NCBI GenBank assembly: GCA_015057755.1
Contig: SVDR01000075.1
Coordinates: 1 to 9,935, forward strand
Direction of reading: 5' to 3'
DNA length: 9,935 nucleotides
DNA from: Lachnoclostridium sp.
Lineage (GTDB): Bacteria > Bacillota_A > Clostridia > Lachnospirales > Lachnospiraceae
In this document: one piece after another, positions 1 to 7,004 of the stretch
Numbering within the stretch: the first letter of the stretch is position 1
Layout: each line of letters opens with the position of its first letter
Notes under the pieces: model-generated
Told to the model about the DNA's origin: nothing
What the model saw: only the letters and a program-made list of their open reading frames with translations
The model's database searches: none
Translations under genes and position numbers: made by a program

Positions 1-81
1 GAGATCCAGAAGATGTTTATCAAGCTTTTCGAGTCCGGCACCAATGATGAATGTAAAGTGCTTGTCGAGCACGAAGACTAA
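1..81 (+). CDS. C-terminal end of an unidentified protein (partial)
   Basis: An open frame enters from the left edge and runs 26 codons to a TAA at 79-81, ending in a Cys-containing, acidic tail (residues ...VLVEHED). The frame is directly followed by a strong rho-independent terminator at 90-125, which supports it being a real gene end. Too little protein is visible to name a family. It is convergent with selD, so it is probably not part of the selenium genes. Confidence 0.7.
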   Translation, partial: EIQKMFIKLFESGTNDECKVLVEHED

Positions 82-89
82 ACATATAT

Positions 90-125
90 GACCCGCATCG
101 GCAATGATCCGGTGCGGGTCTTTTC
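90..125 (+). terminator. Rho-independent terminator of the left-edge gene
   Basis: A 12-bp stem is formed by 90-101 and 109-120 with one G-T wobble and a 7-nt loop (102-108). It is followed by TTTTCT at 121-126. It lies 9 nt after the upstream stop codon. It also sits just past the selD stop on the other strand, but on that side there is no clean T run, so it is best as a plus-strand terminator and at most partly effective for selD. Confidence 0.85.
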
Positions 126-130
126 TGTAT

Positions 131-1171
131 TTATTCAATGATCAAATCTTTTTCCTGTTTAGGAATTGCCTCGCCAATGATCGCTGCAGTAATACCGTCT
201 TCCTGTAACAGACGAACCAGTGTAAGGGCATCATCGGCCGGAAGAGAAATAAACAGACCGCCGGAAGTCTGTGGATCAGAGATGAGGTCAACAAGACATT
301 CTTCAGCGCTTTCAAGGATTTCTACATGCGGTTTGACGTAAGCCATGTTTCGATAAGCTCCGGCTGGGATCAGACCCATAGTAGCGAGTTCCTTCGCTCC
401 ATTTAAGAGCGGAATCTTTGTGCTGAAAAGTTTCAGGGAAGCGTCACTTCCTTCTGCCATTTCAAAGGCATGCCCCAAGAGACCAAAGCCTGTGATGTCT
501 GTACATGCATGAACAGAATCAAACTGATTGACGATTGCAGCAGCCTTCGCATTGAGAGTTGCCATGCACTGTATCATAGCTTCATAGTCGGCAGATTCAA
601 CAATATCTGCCTTTGCTGCAGTGGTAAGAACTCCGGTTCCGATCGGTTTTGTGAGGACAAGAAGATCACCAGGAACAGCACCGACATTTTTTAAGATTCT
701 ATACGGATGTACATAACCGGTTACACAGAGTCCGTATTTTGGTTCCGGATCCTGGATTGTATGACCGCCAGCAACTGTGCATCCGGCCTCAACACATTTA
801 TCATGTCCGCCTTTTAATATCTGGCGGATCGTTTCCTTGGATAAGCAGTTTGGAACGCAGAGGAGATTCATCGCCACAGCCGGTTTTCCGCCCATCGCAT
901 AGACATCGCTCAAAGCATTGGCAGCAGCGACCTGTCCAAACATGTACGGATCGTCTACGACAGGAGTGAAGAAGTCAACCGTATGGATCGCAGCGATTTC
1001 ATCTGTAATTTTATATACACAAGCGTCATCGCTGGTATCAAAACCAACCAGCAGATTTGGATTTGCGACATTAGGGAGATTTTCAAGAATTTCTGTAAGG
1101 ACACCCGGTCCCAGTTTCGCCGCTCAGCCTGCAGCGGTTACCATTTGAGTAAGGGGCAGTTCTTTTGCCAT
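131..1171 (-). CDS. selD: Selenide, water dikinase SelD, itself a selenoprotein (in-frame UGA = Sec16)
   Basis: Selenophosphate synthetase makes selenophosphate from selenide and ATP, the selenium donor for Sec-tRNA. The ordinary open frame covers only 131-943 and begins at Met77. Reading through a TGA at 1124-1126 extends it to an ATG at 1169-1171, with an ideal AGGAGG on the minus strand (1179-1184). This gives a 346-residue protein, the normal SelD length. The UGA lies in GUAAKLGPG, exactly where SelD has catalytic Cys/Sec followed three residues later by the essential Lys (here Sec16 and Lys19, equivalent to E. coli Cys17/Lys20). Next come a DTSDDA segment (45-50, nucleotide/metal region), the TVDFFTPVVDDP motif (64-75), a GGHTIQ motif and TDITGFGLLGHA. 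A SECIS-like hairpin follows the UGA. Family assignment is essentially certain; Sec insertion is inferred from motif, length and hairpin. Confidence 0.96.
1093..1114 (-). promoter_or_regulatory. SECIS-like hairpin of selD
   Basis: Starting 9 nt after the UGA, the minus strand reads CTG GGAC CGGGT GTCC TTA CAG. CTG pairs with CAG and GGAC with GTCC, leaving a five-base apical loop CGGGU containing GG and a UUA bulge on the 3' side. Bacterial SECIS elements lie inside the coding region just downstream of the UGA and commonly show G residues in a small apical loop recognised by SelB. Position and loop fit. The fold was made by eye. Confidence 0.65.
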
Positions 1172-1202
1172 AACATTACCTCCTGTTACGTTCTTTGCAA
1201 TT

Positions 1203-1231
1203 ATCATAACATCGTCACTAAAAAATATCAA
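1203..1231 (-). promoter_or_regulatory. Probable selD promoter
   Basis: On the minus strand TTGATA (-35, at 1226-1231; 5 of 6 to consensus) is separated by exactly 17 bp from TATGAT (-10, at 1203-1208; 5 of 6). It lies 32 bp upstream of the selD ATG and leaves room for the AGGAGG at 1179-1184. A housekeeping sigma-A promoter is inferred. Confidence 0.6.
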
Positions 1232-1295
1232 CTGAATAGATAAAAGCTTTAAATGATGAGCGAATATTGAAAAAAACTATACATTGACAAGGTGT

Positions 1296-1325
1296 TTGAC
1301 GTTAAGCCGAGAGCCACGTTAAAAT
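1296..1325 (+). promoter_or_regulatory. Probable promoter of the yedF operon, with a repeated ACGTTAA
   Basis: TTGACG (1296-1301) and TAAAAT (1320-1325) are each 5 of 6 to the sigma-A hexamers, with an 18-bp spacer. A perfect 7-bp direct repeat, ACGTTAA at 1299-1305 and 1316-1322, overlaps both hexamers with starts 17 bp apart, and could be an operator. A second -35-like TTGACA is at 1284-1289 but has no good -10 at the right distance. The yedF ribosome site AGGAGG is at 1352-1357. Confidence 0.5.
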
Positions 1326-1363
1326 AGAAATCAGTAGATTTAATTATTTTCAGGAGGTTCCAT

Positions 1364-1984
1364 ATGGAAAAAATCGTGATAAATGCAGTTGGTGACCAGT
1401 GTCCGATTCCGGTAGTAAAGGCGACAAAAGCTTTAAAAACAATGAAAGAAGCGGGGATTCTTGAGATTCATGTAGATAATGAGATTGCAGTTCAGAATCT
1501 GACAAAGCTTGCGAACAGCAAGAATCTGAAAACATATGCTGAGAAGAAGAATGATACACTGTTCATTGTCACAATGGAGATTGATGGAGCAGTCGAAGCG
1601 GGAATTGAGGTTGTAGAAGAATGTCCGACCTGTATTCCGGATAGAAGAAAAAATACTGTAGTTGCGATCGCGTCCAGTCAAATGGGACATGGAAATGAAG
1701 AACTGGGAAAAGTTCTTATGAAAGGTTTTATTTATGCGCTGTCTCAGTTGGATGAACTTCCGCAGACCATTCTTTTCTACAACGGCGGTGCAACGATCAC
1801 AACAGAGGAAAGTCCGTCTTTAGAAGATTTAAAGAGTATGGAAGCTCAGGGTGTTGAGATCTTAACTTGTGGTACATGTCTTGATTATTATGGATTAAAA
1901 GATAAGCTTGCAGTGGGCAGTGTTACCAATATGTATACAATTGTAGAAAAGCTGAACCAGGCAGATAAGATCATTAAACAGTAA
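1364..1984 (+). CDS. yedF: Sulfurtransferase-like selenium metabolism protein YedF
   Basis: This is a two-domain protein of 206 residues. Residues 1-75 are a TusA/SirA-like domain with the signature GDQCPIPVVKA (Cys13 in the CPxP motif). A linker contains CPTC (Cys87, Cys90). Residues about 97-206 are a DsrE/DsrF-like domain with SSQMGHG near its start and CGTCLDYYGL (Cys169, Cys172) near its end. The ATG at 1364 has AGGAGG 6 nt upstream. This architecture defines the YedF family found in selenium-using genomes, where a role in handling or delivering reduced selenium has been proposed but not proven. Adjacency to selD on the opposite strand fits. It is the first gene of a three-gene operon, 15 nt before the next start. 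Confidence 0.92.
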   Translation: MEKIVINAVGDQCPIPVVKATKALKTMKEAGILEIHVDNEIAVQNLTKLANSKNLKTYAEKKNDTLFIVTMEIDGAVEAGIEVVEECPTCIPDRRKNTVVAIASSQMGHGNEELGKVLMKGFIYALSQLDELPQTILFYNGGATITTEESPSLEDLKSMEAQGVEILTCGTCLDYYGLKDKLAVGSVTNMYTIVEKLNQADKIIKQ

Positions 1985-1999
1985 AGGATATTTGAGTCT

Positions 2000-2749
2000 A
2001 TGTATCAGGTGGGAATCGATATTGGGTCAACGGCAGCAAAAGCCGCAGTTCTGTCAGATGGAAAGCTGGTAAAGACAATTTTAATGAATACCGGATTCAG
2101 CAGTAGACAGACGGCCGATGAGATTTATGAGAAACTGAGTCAGGATGGTATTACAAAAGAGAATGCGCAATATATTGCGACGGGGTATGGACGGATTTCT
2201 GTGCCATATGCAGACCGCACGGTTACTGAAATCACATGTCATGGCAAAGGCGCATGGTATCTGTTTGGTAAAAATGGTACAGTGATCGATATCGGCGGTC
2301 AGGATACAAAAGGAATTTACCTGAAAAATGGCAGAGTTATGAAGTTCGTTATGAATGATAAATGTTCCGCCGGAACGGGAAAATTTCTGGAGATCATGAC
2401 CAACCGTCTTGGGTTAACTCAGAAAGAATTGTCGGAAATGGCTGCCAAAGGAAACCCGATCACCATAAGTTCTATGTGTACGGTATTTGCGGAATCCGAG
2501 GTGATCAGTCTGATCGGAAAAGGAACGCCTCGCGAGGATATAGCGAACGGAGTGATTGAGTCTGTAGTAAATAAGGTGGTTTCATTGATCAATCAGGTTC
2601 CGGGAGAACAATATTTCCTGACAGGTGGTCTTTGCGAGGATTCTTATATTATCGAGCGTCTCTCAAAGACACTCGGTGCCAGTGTCGAGAGTTGTGCAAT
2701 GGGCAGATTTGCCGGCGCGATCGGTGCTGCGATCATGGCTGAAGACTAA
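2000..2749 (+). CDS. BadF/BadG/BcrA/BcrD-type ATPase, acyl-CoA dehydratase activase family
   Basis: Members of this family are homodimeric [4Fe-4S] ATPases that use ATP hydrolysis to push a low-potential electron into a partner iron-sulfur protein. The 249-residue protein shows the ASKHA fold landmarks: GIDIGSTAAKAA (phosphate 1, from residue 5), DIGGQDTKGI (phosphate 2, from 97), and FLTGGLCED (adenosine region, near 206). The two cluster cysteines of HgdC-type proteins are present as DKCSAGTGKF (Cys122) and SSMCTVFAESEV (Cys160). It is translated 15 nt after yedF and 22 nt before its expected partner, the HgdB-like protein. That pairing matches activase/double-cubane protein pairs such as YjiL/YjiM of E. 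coli. The physiological substrate cannot be read from sequence. Confidence 0.92.
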   Translation: MYQVGIDIGSTAAKAAVLSDGKLVKTILMNTGFSSRQTADEIYEKLSQDGITKENAQYIATGYGRISVPYADRTVTEITCHGKGAWYLFGKNGTVIDIGGQDTKGIYLKNGRVMKFVMNDKCSAGTGKFLEIMTNRLGLTQKELSEMAAKGNPITISSMCTVFAESEVISLIGKGTPREDIANGVIESVVNKVVSLINQVPGEQYFLTGGLCEDSYIIERLSKTLGASVESCAMGRFAGAIGAAIMAED

Positions 2750-2771
2750 GAAATGAGGGTTAAATATATTT

Positions 2772-3926
2772 ATGGGAAAACATGATTTGCCAAGTTTATT
2801 TGATGAATTTGTCGATGCGAGAAAAATGGGCTTTCTTGCAGCCAAAGAGTTTAAAGAGAATGGGGGAAAACTGGCAGGGTGCCTTTGTTCCTATACACCG
2901 CAGGAATTGCTGGATGCTGGTGGAATCGCTGCAGTAGGACTTTGTGGAACCAGCAATGAAACCATTCCGGACGCAGAGACGGTTCTTCCAAAGAACCTCT
3001 GTCCGCTGATCAAGGGTACCTATGGATTTGCATTGACACAGAAATGTCCATACACTTATTTTTCGGATATCATTATCGGAGAGACGACCTGTGATGGAAA
3101 AAAGAAGATGTATGAGCTGTTAAATGATCTGAAAGAAACGTATGTGATGCAGCTTCCTCAGGGACAGGGCCGTTCTTATGCCAATGATATCTGGTATGAA
3201 GAAGTAAAGCTTCTGAAAGAAAAACTTGAGGAAAAGTTTGATGTGACGATTGCGGATGAAGACCTCAGAAATGCAGTGAGAAGGAGAAATGAACTTCGAA
3301 AAGCAGTGCTTGAGATGTATCATCTACAGGAAAATGTTCCGCCGGCGATGTATGGAACAGAAATGATGCTGGAGCTTCAAAAGGGTACATTCACCTTTGA
3401 TCTTGAGCAGCAGACATCAAATGTAAAAGCATTGGTAGAGCGTGTTAGAACTGCTTATGAGGCTGGTGAACGACCGGTTCCGAAATCAGCCAAGAGAATC
3501 CTGATCACAGGATGTCCGACCGGAGGTGTGATCCAGAAGATCGGTATGGTAGTGGAACATAACGGAGGCGTGATCGTATGTCTCGACGACTGCAGCGGAG
3601 AGAGAACCAGAAGCAAACTGATCGATGAAAATGCCGACGACATTTTACGCGCAATTTCTGACACGTATCTTACGATCAACTGCTCTGTGATGACAACAAA
3701 CGAAGGAAGATTGGAAAACACCAAGAAAATGATCGAAAAGTATAAAGTGGATGGTGTTATAGAGGTTGTTTTACAGGCTTGTCATACATTCAATGTGGAA
3801 TCTTATAAGACTAGAGAGATGGTAGAAGAACTGGGAGTCCCATATTTAAAATTGGAAACAGATTATTCTACTGCTGACAGTGGCCAGATTGAGACAAGAA
3901 TCGCAGCATTTATTGAAATTTTATAA
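2772..3926 (+). CDS. 2-hydroxyacyl-CoA dehydratase family (HgdB/BcrC-like) double-cubane cluster protein
   Basis: This 384-residue protein belongs to the HgdB/BcrC/BadD superfamily, whose members accept ATP-energised electrons from a BadF/HgdC-type partner. It has the N-terminal cysteine set [10 protein letters not shown] (Cys37, Cys39), LCG (Cys58), LCPLIKG (Cys77), KCPY (Cys92) and ETTCDGKKK (Cys107). It also has a second-half core with ITGCPTGG (Cys248), CLDDCSGER (Cys270, Cys274) and [10 protein letters not shown] (Cys337), and the family C-terminal motif [16 protein letters not shown] (362-377). A single-subunit protein next to one activase gene resembles the double-cubane cluster proteins (DCCP, E. 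coli YjiM type), which reduce small molecules in vitro, rather than the two-subunit HgdAB dehydratases. The natural substrate is unknown. Last gene of the yedF operon, followed by a terminator. Confidence 0.88.
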   Translation: MGKHDLPSLFDEFVDARKMGFLAAKEFKENGGKLAGCLCSYTPQELLDAGGIAAVGLCGTSNETIPDAETVLPKNLCPLIKGTYGFALTQKCPYTYFSDIIIGETTCDGKKKMYELLNDLKETYVMQLPQGQGRSYANDIWYEEVKLLKEKLEEKFDVTIADEDLRNAVRRRNELRKAVLEMYHLQENVPPAMYGTEMMLELQKGTFTFDLEQQTSNVKALVERVRTAYEAGERPVPKSAKRILITGCPTGGVIQKIGMVVEHNGGVIVCLDDCSGERTRSKLIDENADDILRAISDTYLTINCSVMTTNEGRLENTKKMIEKYKVDGVIEVVLQACHTFNVESYKTREMVEELGVPYLKLETDYSTADSGQIETRIAAFIEIL

Positions 3927-3940
3927 AGATCAGGCATTGA

Positions 3941-3976
3941 AAAAGCCCGACTTCTTTTTTGGAAAGTCGGGCTTTT
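3941..3976. terminator. Bidirectional rho-independent terminator between convergent genes
   Basis: A perfect 13-bp stem (3941-3953 with 3964-3976) has a 10-nt loop. It ends in TTTT on the plus strand and in a T run on the minus strand as well. It lies 14 nt after the double-cubane gene stop and 6 nt beyond the stop of the convergent lipoprotein gene, so it can serve both. Confidence 0.9.
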
Positions 3977-3982
3977 GTGTGC

Positions 3983-4990
3983 TTACGGATTGTCAGAATC
4001 GGACTGATCTGGTTGACTCTGTTTAAACGGGAACTTCATAAGGTTCTTTTTCACCTGACGTCCCGCAGCCTTTTTCTTAACAAAAAAGCCGATAATAAGT
4101 ATAACCAGTAATACCGGAACCCAGATCGGAATGGATGTGATAATGAGAACTGCGAGATCCGTCGCAAAATCTTTCATGTTTTCCACGTTCTCATTAAAAC
4201 CGTTGGCGATTCGTTCACCGAAAGTAAGAGGAGCAGTCGGAGTGTAGATTTTTACTTCCTCCACATTGACATGAACGGTGCTGTATTCCACCTGATTATC
4301 GTAAAGTCGAAGTCTGGACTCCATGGATTCCAGTTCATAGCGGATCTCAGAAAGGCGTTCTTCCAAAGCAATGACGGATTCCAGGGTGTCTGCTTTTTCC
4401 AGAAGAGCCCAGATTCTGTCCTGTTCAATGGTCAGTGATTTCTTCCGGCTTTCCAGGTCGCTGTACTGGAGTGTTACATCGTTGGTGGACTCTGACTTAT
4501 TGGTTACGTTTCCGTCAGCCTCTACAGAGGAGATAAACTGGTCCAGATTAGTGCTCGGGATACGAACTGTCATATAAGCACGCCTTCTGGAATAGTTGTT
4601 TTGCATGCTGTTTCCGGAAATATCAGACTGTTCCACGTAACCGGCCAGAGCAGTAATGTGTTCTTCAAGCTTTGTCATTAAGCCTTCGAAGTCATAAGTT
4701 TCTACATCTAAGTGTACAGTGCGGATGAGTTTACGGCTGCTATTAACAGTTGGCGTCACTGTATTTGCACCGCCTAAGGCTCCGGATGATCCGGAAGTTG
4801 ATTTTGCTTCTTCCACATGAACGGATCCAGGCGCATACGCAGAAGCGGTTTCTTCGACTGCATAACCGTAATCCATGGCGGCAGCCGTTGTTGCAGCGAC
4901 AACGGCACTGTCTTTCGAAGCGCCTCCACAAGCCGTTAAAAGTGCGATTGCCAGCAAAATGACTAAACAAACAGATATACGTTTTTTCAT
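3983..4990 (-). CDS. DUF4349-family membrane-anchored lipoprotein
   Basis: The start is taken at 4990, not the more upstream ATG at 5059. Here the protein begins with a classic lipoprotein signal (MKKR, a hydrophobic run to residue 19, lipobox LTAC with Cys21), and GGAGGAGG lies at the right distance on the minus strand (4997-5005). The product has 335 residues: signal peptide 1-20, a low-complexity Ala/Ser/Gly/Thr linker (about 22-85), an extracytoplasmic DUF4349 domain (about 86-250) with a predicted coiled coil (about 175-230, rich in Glu/Leu/Arg), one transmembrane segment (about 281-303), and a short basic cytoplasmic tail. Function is unknown for the family; some members are annotated as putative lipoproteins of the cell envelope. 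No obvious link to selenium or glycine reductase. Confidence 0.85.
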   Translation of the reverse strand: MKKRISVCLVILLAIALLTACGGASKDSAVVAATTAAAMDYGYAVEETASAYAPGSVHVEEAKSTSGSSGALGGANTVTPTVNSSRKLIRTVHLDVETYDFEGLMTKLEEHITALAGYVEQSDISGNSMQNNYSRRRAYMTVRIPSTNLDQFISSVEADGNVTNKSESTNDVTLQYSDLESRKKSLTIEQDRIWALLEKADTLESVIALEERLSEIRYELESMESRLRLYDNQVEYSTVHVNVEEVKIYTPTAPLTFGERIANGFNENVENMKDFATDLAVLIITSIPIWVPVLLVILIIGFFVKKKAAGRQVKKNLMKFPFKQSQPDQSDSDNP

Positions 4991-5030
4991 AATATTCCTC
5001 CTCCCGGCAAAATCATTTTGTTGTAACTTT

Positions 5031-5059
5031 AATGTACCAAATATGTGAATTAGAATCAA
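5031..5059 (-). promoter_or_regulatory. Candidate promoter of the DUF4349 lipoprotein gene
   Basis: On the minus strand TTGATT (5054-5059) and TACATT (5031-5036) are 17 bp apart, each 4 of 6 to consensus, about 40 bp upstream of the ATG at 4990. The match is modest in a very A+T-rich stretch. Confidence 0.35.
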
Positions 5060-5071
5060 TAGAAGTAATAA

Positions 5072-5086
5072 AATATTCAGAAAATA
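5072..5086. promoter_or_regulatory. CodY-box-like operator
   Basis: AATATTCAGAAAATA matches the CodY consensus AATTTTCWGAAAATT at 13 of 15 positions (mismatches at positions 4 and 15), including the whole TTC-W-GAAAAT core. It lies between the divergent lipoprotein gene and grdX: 12 bp upstream of the candidate lipoprotein -35 and 211 bp upstream of the grdX ATG. CodY represses nutrient-acquisition and amino-acid catabolic genes in many Bacillota, which would suit a glycine reductase operon. The region is A+T-rich, so a chance match is possible. Confidence 0.4.
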
Positions 5087-5172
5087 GCGTAAAAATTAAG
5101 GAAAAAGTATAATTTTAAGCCTTGGAGTCTATTGTAAAAAACTACAAAATTTGTGTCAATTATCTTTATTTT

Positions 5173-5202
5173 TTGTGGAAAATATGCTACATTTAGTATA
5201 GA
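5173..5202 (+). promoter_or_regulatory. Candidate grdX-grdE-grdB operon promoter (weak)
   Basis: TTGTGG (5173-5178) and TATAGA (5197-5202) with an 18-bp spacer are each 4 of 6 to consensus. An alternative -10, TATAAG, lies at 5210-5215 but lacks a matching -35. This would give a leader of about 90 nt before the grdX ATG. No better pair was found by eye. Confidence 0.3.
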
Positions 5203-5297
5203 TAAAAAATATAAGTGGTAGTATGTCCAATTTGAAAAATTAATACAATTTCAGATTGAAACAGGCGGGACCTGAATCAATAAATGGGGTGAGCAGC

Positions 5298-5681
5298 ATG
5301 TATCTGATCGTGACAAATAATCAGCTCTGTCTGGGAAAATACGGGGCCCAGATCAAAATGGAATATCTGGAAGATGGAAGTTACCTTGATGTGCTTCTGA
5401 AAGTGAGAGATTATCTTCATTTGGGCTGGAAATTAGAAACACATCCGATGACAGGCAGCTTAAAACCAAACCAGACTCCTTTTAAATCGATTATGATTTC
5501 CAACCATCCGTTGGATCAGGAGGAATTTTACAGTCAGGAAATTACGATTGAAAATGCAATTTCTGCGTGCAGAAAGTTTCAGTCGATCCGGAAGACTCCG
5601 GATTGGCCGGAGCATCTTCTGGAGGATTTCCGGATTGTGGATCTTTCTCTGATAGAGGGAGCGATACAAAGGATTTTGTAG
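5298..5681 (+). CDS. grdX: GrdX family protein, glycine reductase operon leader gene
   Basis: A 127-residue protein starting at the ATG at 5298, which has GGGGTG six bases upstream; an in-frame TTG at 5256 would add 14 residues but lacks a clear ribosome site. The sequence opens with a MYLIVTNNQL strand and includes LLKVRDYLHLGWKLETHP (about 33-50) and GSLKPNQTPFKSIMIS (53-68). These resemble the conserved segments of GrdX, a small protein of unknown biochemical role encoded at the head of glycine/sarcosine/betaine reductase operons. Position directly before grdE (29 nt gap) supports this. Its codon use is more ordinary than that of grdE and grdB, suggesting lower expression. Confidence 0.85.
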   Translation: MYLIVTNNQLCLGKYGAQIKMEYLEDGSYLDVLLKVRDYLHLGWKLETHPMTGSLKPNQTPFKSIMISNHPLDQEEFYSQEITIENAISACRKFQSIRKTPDWPEHLLEDFRIVDLSLIEGAIQRIL

Positions 5682-5710
5682 TTTTTTAGAAAGCGGGGGA
5701 AACGTTAACA

Positions 5711-6991
5711 ATGAAACTCGAATTAGGAATCATTCCGATTAGCGACATTCAGTTTGGACCGGAGTCCAAAGTTGAAAACGGAACAATCTACGTGAATGCC
5801 GATGAGTTGAAAGCCCTTATTCTCGAGGACGAGTCCTTACAGTCCGTTGAGCTTGATATCGCAAGACCAGGCGAGAGCGTTCGTATCATGCCGGTAAAAG
5901 ACGTTATTGAGCCTCGCGTAAAAGTGAGCGGCGAAGGTGCTATGTTCCCGGGTGTGATCTCTAAAGTTGCTCCGGTAGGAAGCGGCCGTACAAATGTACT
6001 TCGCGGCAGCGCTATCGTAACAACCGGTAAGATCGTCGGCTTCCAGGAAGGCATTATCGACATGACAGGAGAGGGTGCAAAATACTCTCCGTTCTCTCAG
6101 CTCAACAACCTTGTAGTTGTTTGTGAGCCGGTTGAGGGTCTTGCTAAGCATGCACACGAGAAAGCAGTTCGCCTTGCAGGCTTAAAGGCTGCTGACTACG
6201 TTGGTAAGCTTGCTAAGGATATCGAGGCAGAAGAGATTGAAACTTACGAGACAGTAAATGTAAAAGAAGGCCTTCAGAGATGGCCGGATCTGCCGAGAGT
6301 TGCTTATGTTCTTATGTTACAGAGCCAGGGTCTTTTACACGATACATACGTATACGGTGTAGATGCAAAACAGTCCCTGACAACAATCATTATGCCGACA
6401 GAGATCATGGACGGCGCGATTCTCAGCGGTAACTGTGTATCTGCCTGCGATAAGAACACAACATACCATCATCTGAACAACCCGGTTATCAAAGACCTGT
6501 TTGCTCAGCACGGTAAGACCTTAAACTTCGTTGGTGTTATCATCACAAACGAAAACGTATATCTGGCTGATAAGATGCGTTCTTCTGACTGGTCTGCAAA
6601 ACTTTGCGACTGGCTTGGACTTGACGGCGCGATCGTATCTCAGGAAGGTTTCGGTAACCCGGATACTGACCTGATCATGAACTGTAAGAAGATTGAAGCT
6701 AAGGGTGTTAAGACCGTTATCATCACTGATGAGTACGCTGGTCGTGACGGCGCATCCCAGTCTTTAGCAGATGCTGATGCAGCAGCTGACGCTGTTGTAA
6801 CAGGTGGTAACGCAAATGAAGTTATTCACCTTCCGAAACTTGATAAAGTAATCGGTTATCCGGAAGTTGCAGATATCATCGCTGGTGGTTTCGACGGCAG
6901 CCTTCAGGCTGATGGTTCCATCATCGCTGAGCTTCAGGTTATCACAGGCGCTACAAACGAAATGGGCTTTAACACATTAAGTGCCAGATAA
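5711..6991 (+). CDS. grdE: Glycine reductase component B proprotein GrdE (alpha and beta subunits)
   Basis: GrdE is the precursor of the two small subunits of substrate-specific component B. These bind glycine through a pyruvoyl group as a Schiff base and pass the carboxymethyl group to selenoprotein A. The 426-residue protein has the family's usual length and motifs: ARPGESVRI (51-59), DVIEPRVKVSGEGAMFPG (64-81), TTGKIVGFQEGIIDM (104-118), TQGLLHDTYVYGVDAK-like segment (205-220), and TDEYAGRDGASQSLADADAA in the C-terminal half. The autoproteolytic site is visible as SGNCVSACDKN, with Asn241-Cys242 the expected cleavage and pyruvoyl-forming pair. The closest remembered relatives are glycine-type (GrdE) rather than sarcosine (GrdG) or betaine (GrdI), but specificity is inferred. 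Highly biased codons (GGT, GTT, AAC, GAC, TTC) suggest strong expression. SD GGGGGA lies 10 nt upstream. Confidence 0.95.
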   Translation: MKLELGIIPISDIQFGPESKVENGTIYVNADELKALILEDESLQSVELDIARPGESVRIMPVKDVIEPRVKVSGEGAMFPGVISKVAPVGSGRTNVLRGSAIVTTGKIVGFQEGIIDMTGEGAKYSPFSQLNNLVVVCEPVEGLAKHAHEKAVRLAGLKAADYVGKLAKDIEAEEIETYETVNVKEGLQRWPDLPRVAYVLMLQSQGLLHDTYVYGVDAKQSLTTIIMPTEIMDGAILSGNCVSACDKNTTYHHLNNPVIKDLFAQHGKTLNFVGVIITNENVYLADKMRSSDWSAKLCDWLGLDGAIVSQEGFGNPDTDLIMNCKKIEAKGVKTVIITDEYAGRDGASQSLADADAAADAVVTGGNANEVIHLPKLDKVIGYPEVADIIAGGFDGSLQADGSIIAELQVITGATNEMGFNTLSAR

Positions 6992-7004
6992 TTAGGAGGA
7001 AATG

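Larger units (their letters stand above)
4991..5297. other. Divergent, gene-free regulatory region upstream of grdX
   Basis: About 307 bp without a convincing gene, strongly A+T-rich compared with its flanks. It contains the CodY-like box, candidate promoters on both strands, an inverted repeat TTGTA-N6-TACAA (5132-5147), an overlapping 11-bp palindrome ACAAAATTTGT (5144-5154), and near its right end a small hairpin (5254-5278; CAGG/CCTG stem flanked by GATT/AATC). I do not see the conserved parts of a glycine riboswitch here. Confidence 0.6.

Noticed and set aside
131..1171. selD as a pseudogene or frameshifted gene
   Set aside because: The single interruption is a TGA exactly at the catalytic Cys/Sec position, with the frame, ribosome site and total length intact; Sec readthrough explains it better than decay.
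1243..1250. AAAGCTTT palindrome between selD and yedF as an operator
   Set aside because: An 8-bp palindrome in A+T-rich DNA is expected by chance and it does not overlap either predicted promoter core.
4991..5059. Upstream ATG at 5059 as the start of the DUF4349 lipoprotein
   Set aside because: It would put 23 residues before the lipoprotein signal and has no ribosome site, whereas the ATG at 4990 has GGAGGAGG and a clean signal peptide.
4991..5297. Glycine riboswitch before the glycine reductase operon
   Set aside because: Expected on biological grounds, but the conserved glycine aptamer segments are not recognisable in this A+T-rich stretch. Only a small 5254-5278 hairpin is present.
4991..5297. 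Sigma-54 (-24/-12) promoter upstream of grdX
   Set aside because: No GG-N10-GC pair with the expected surroundings was found by eye on the plus strand.
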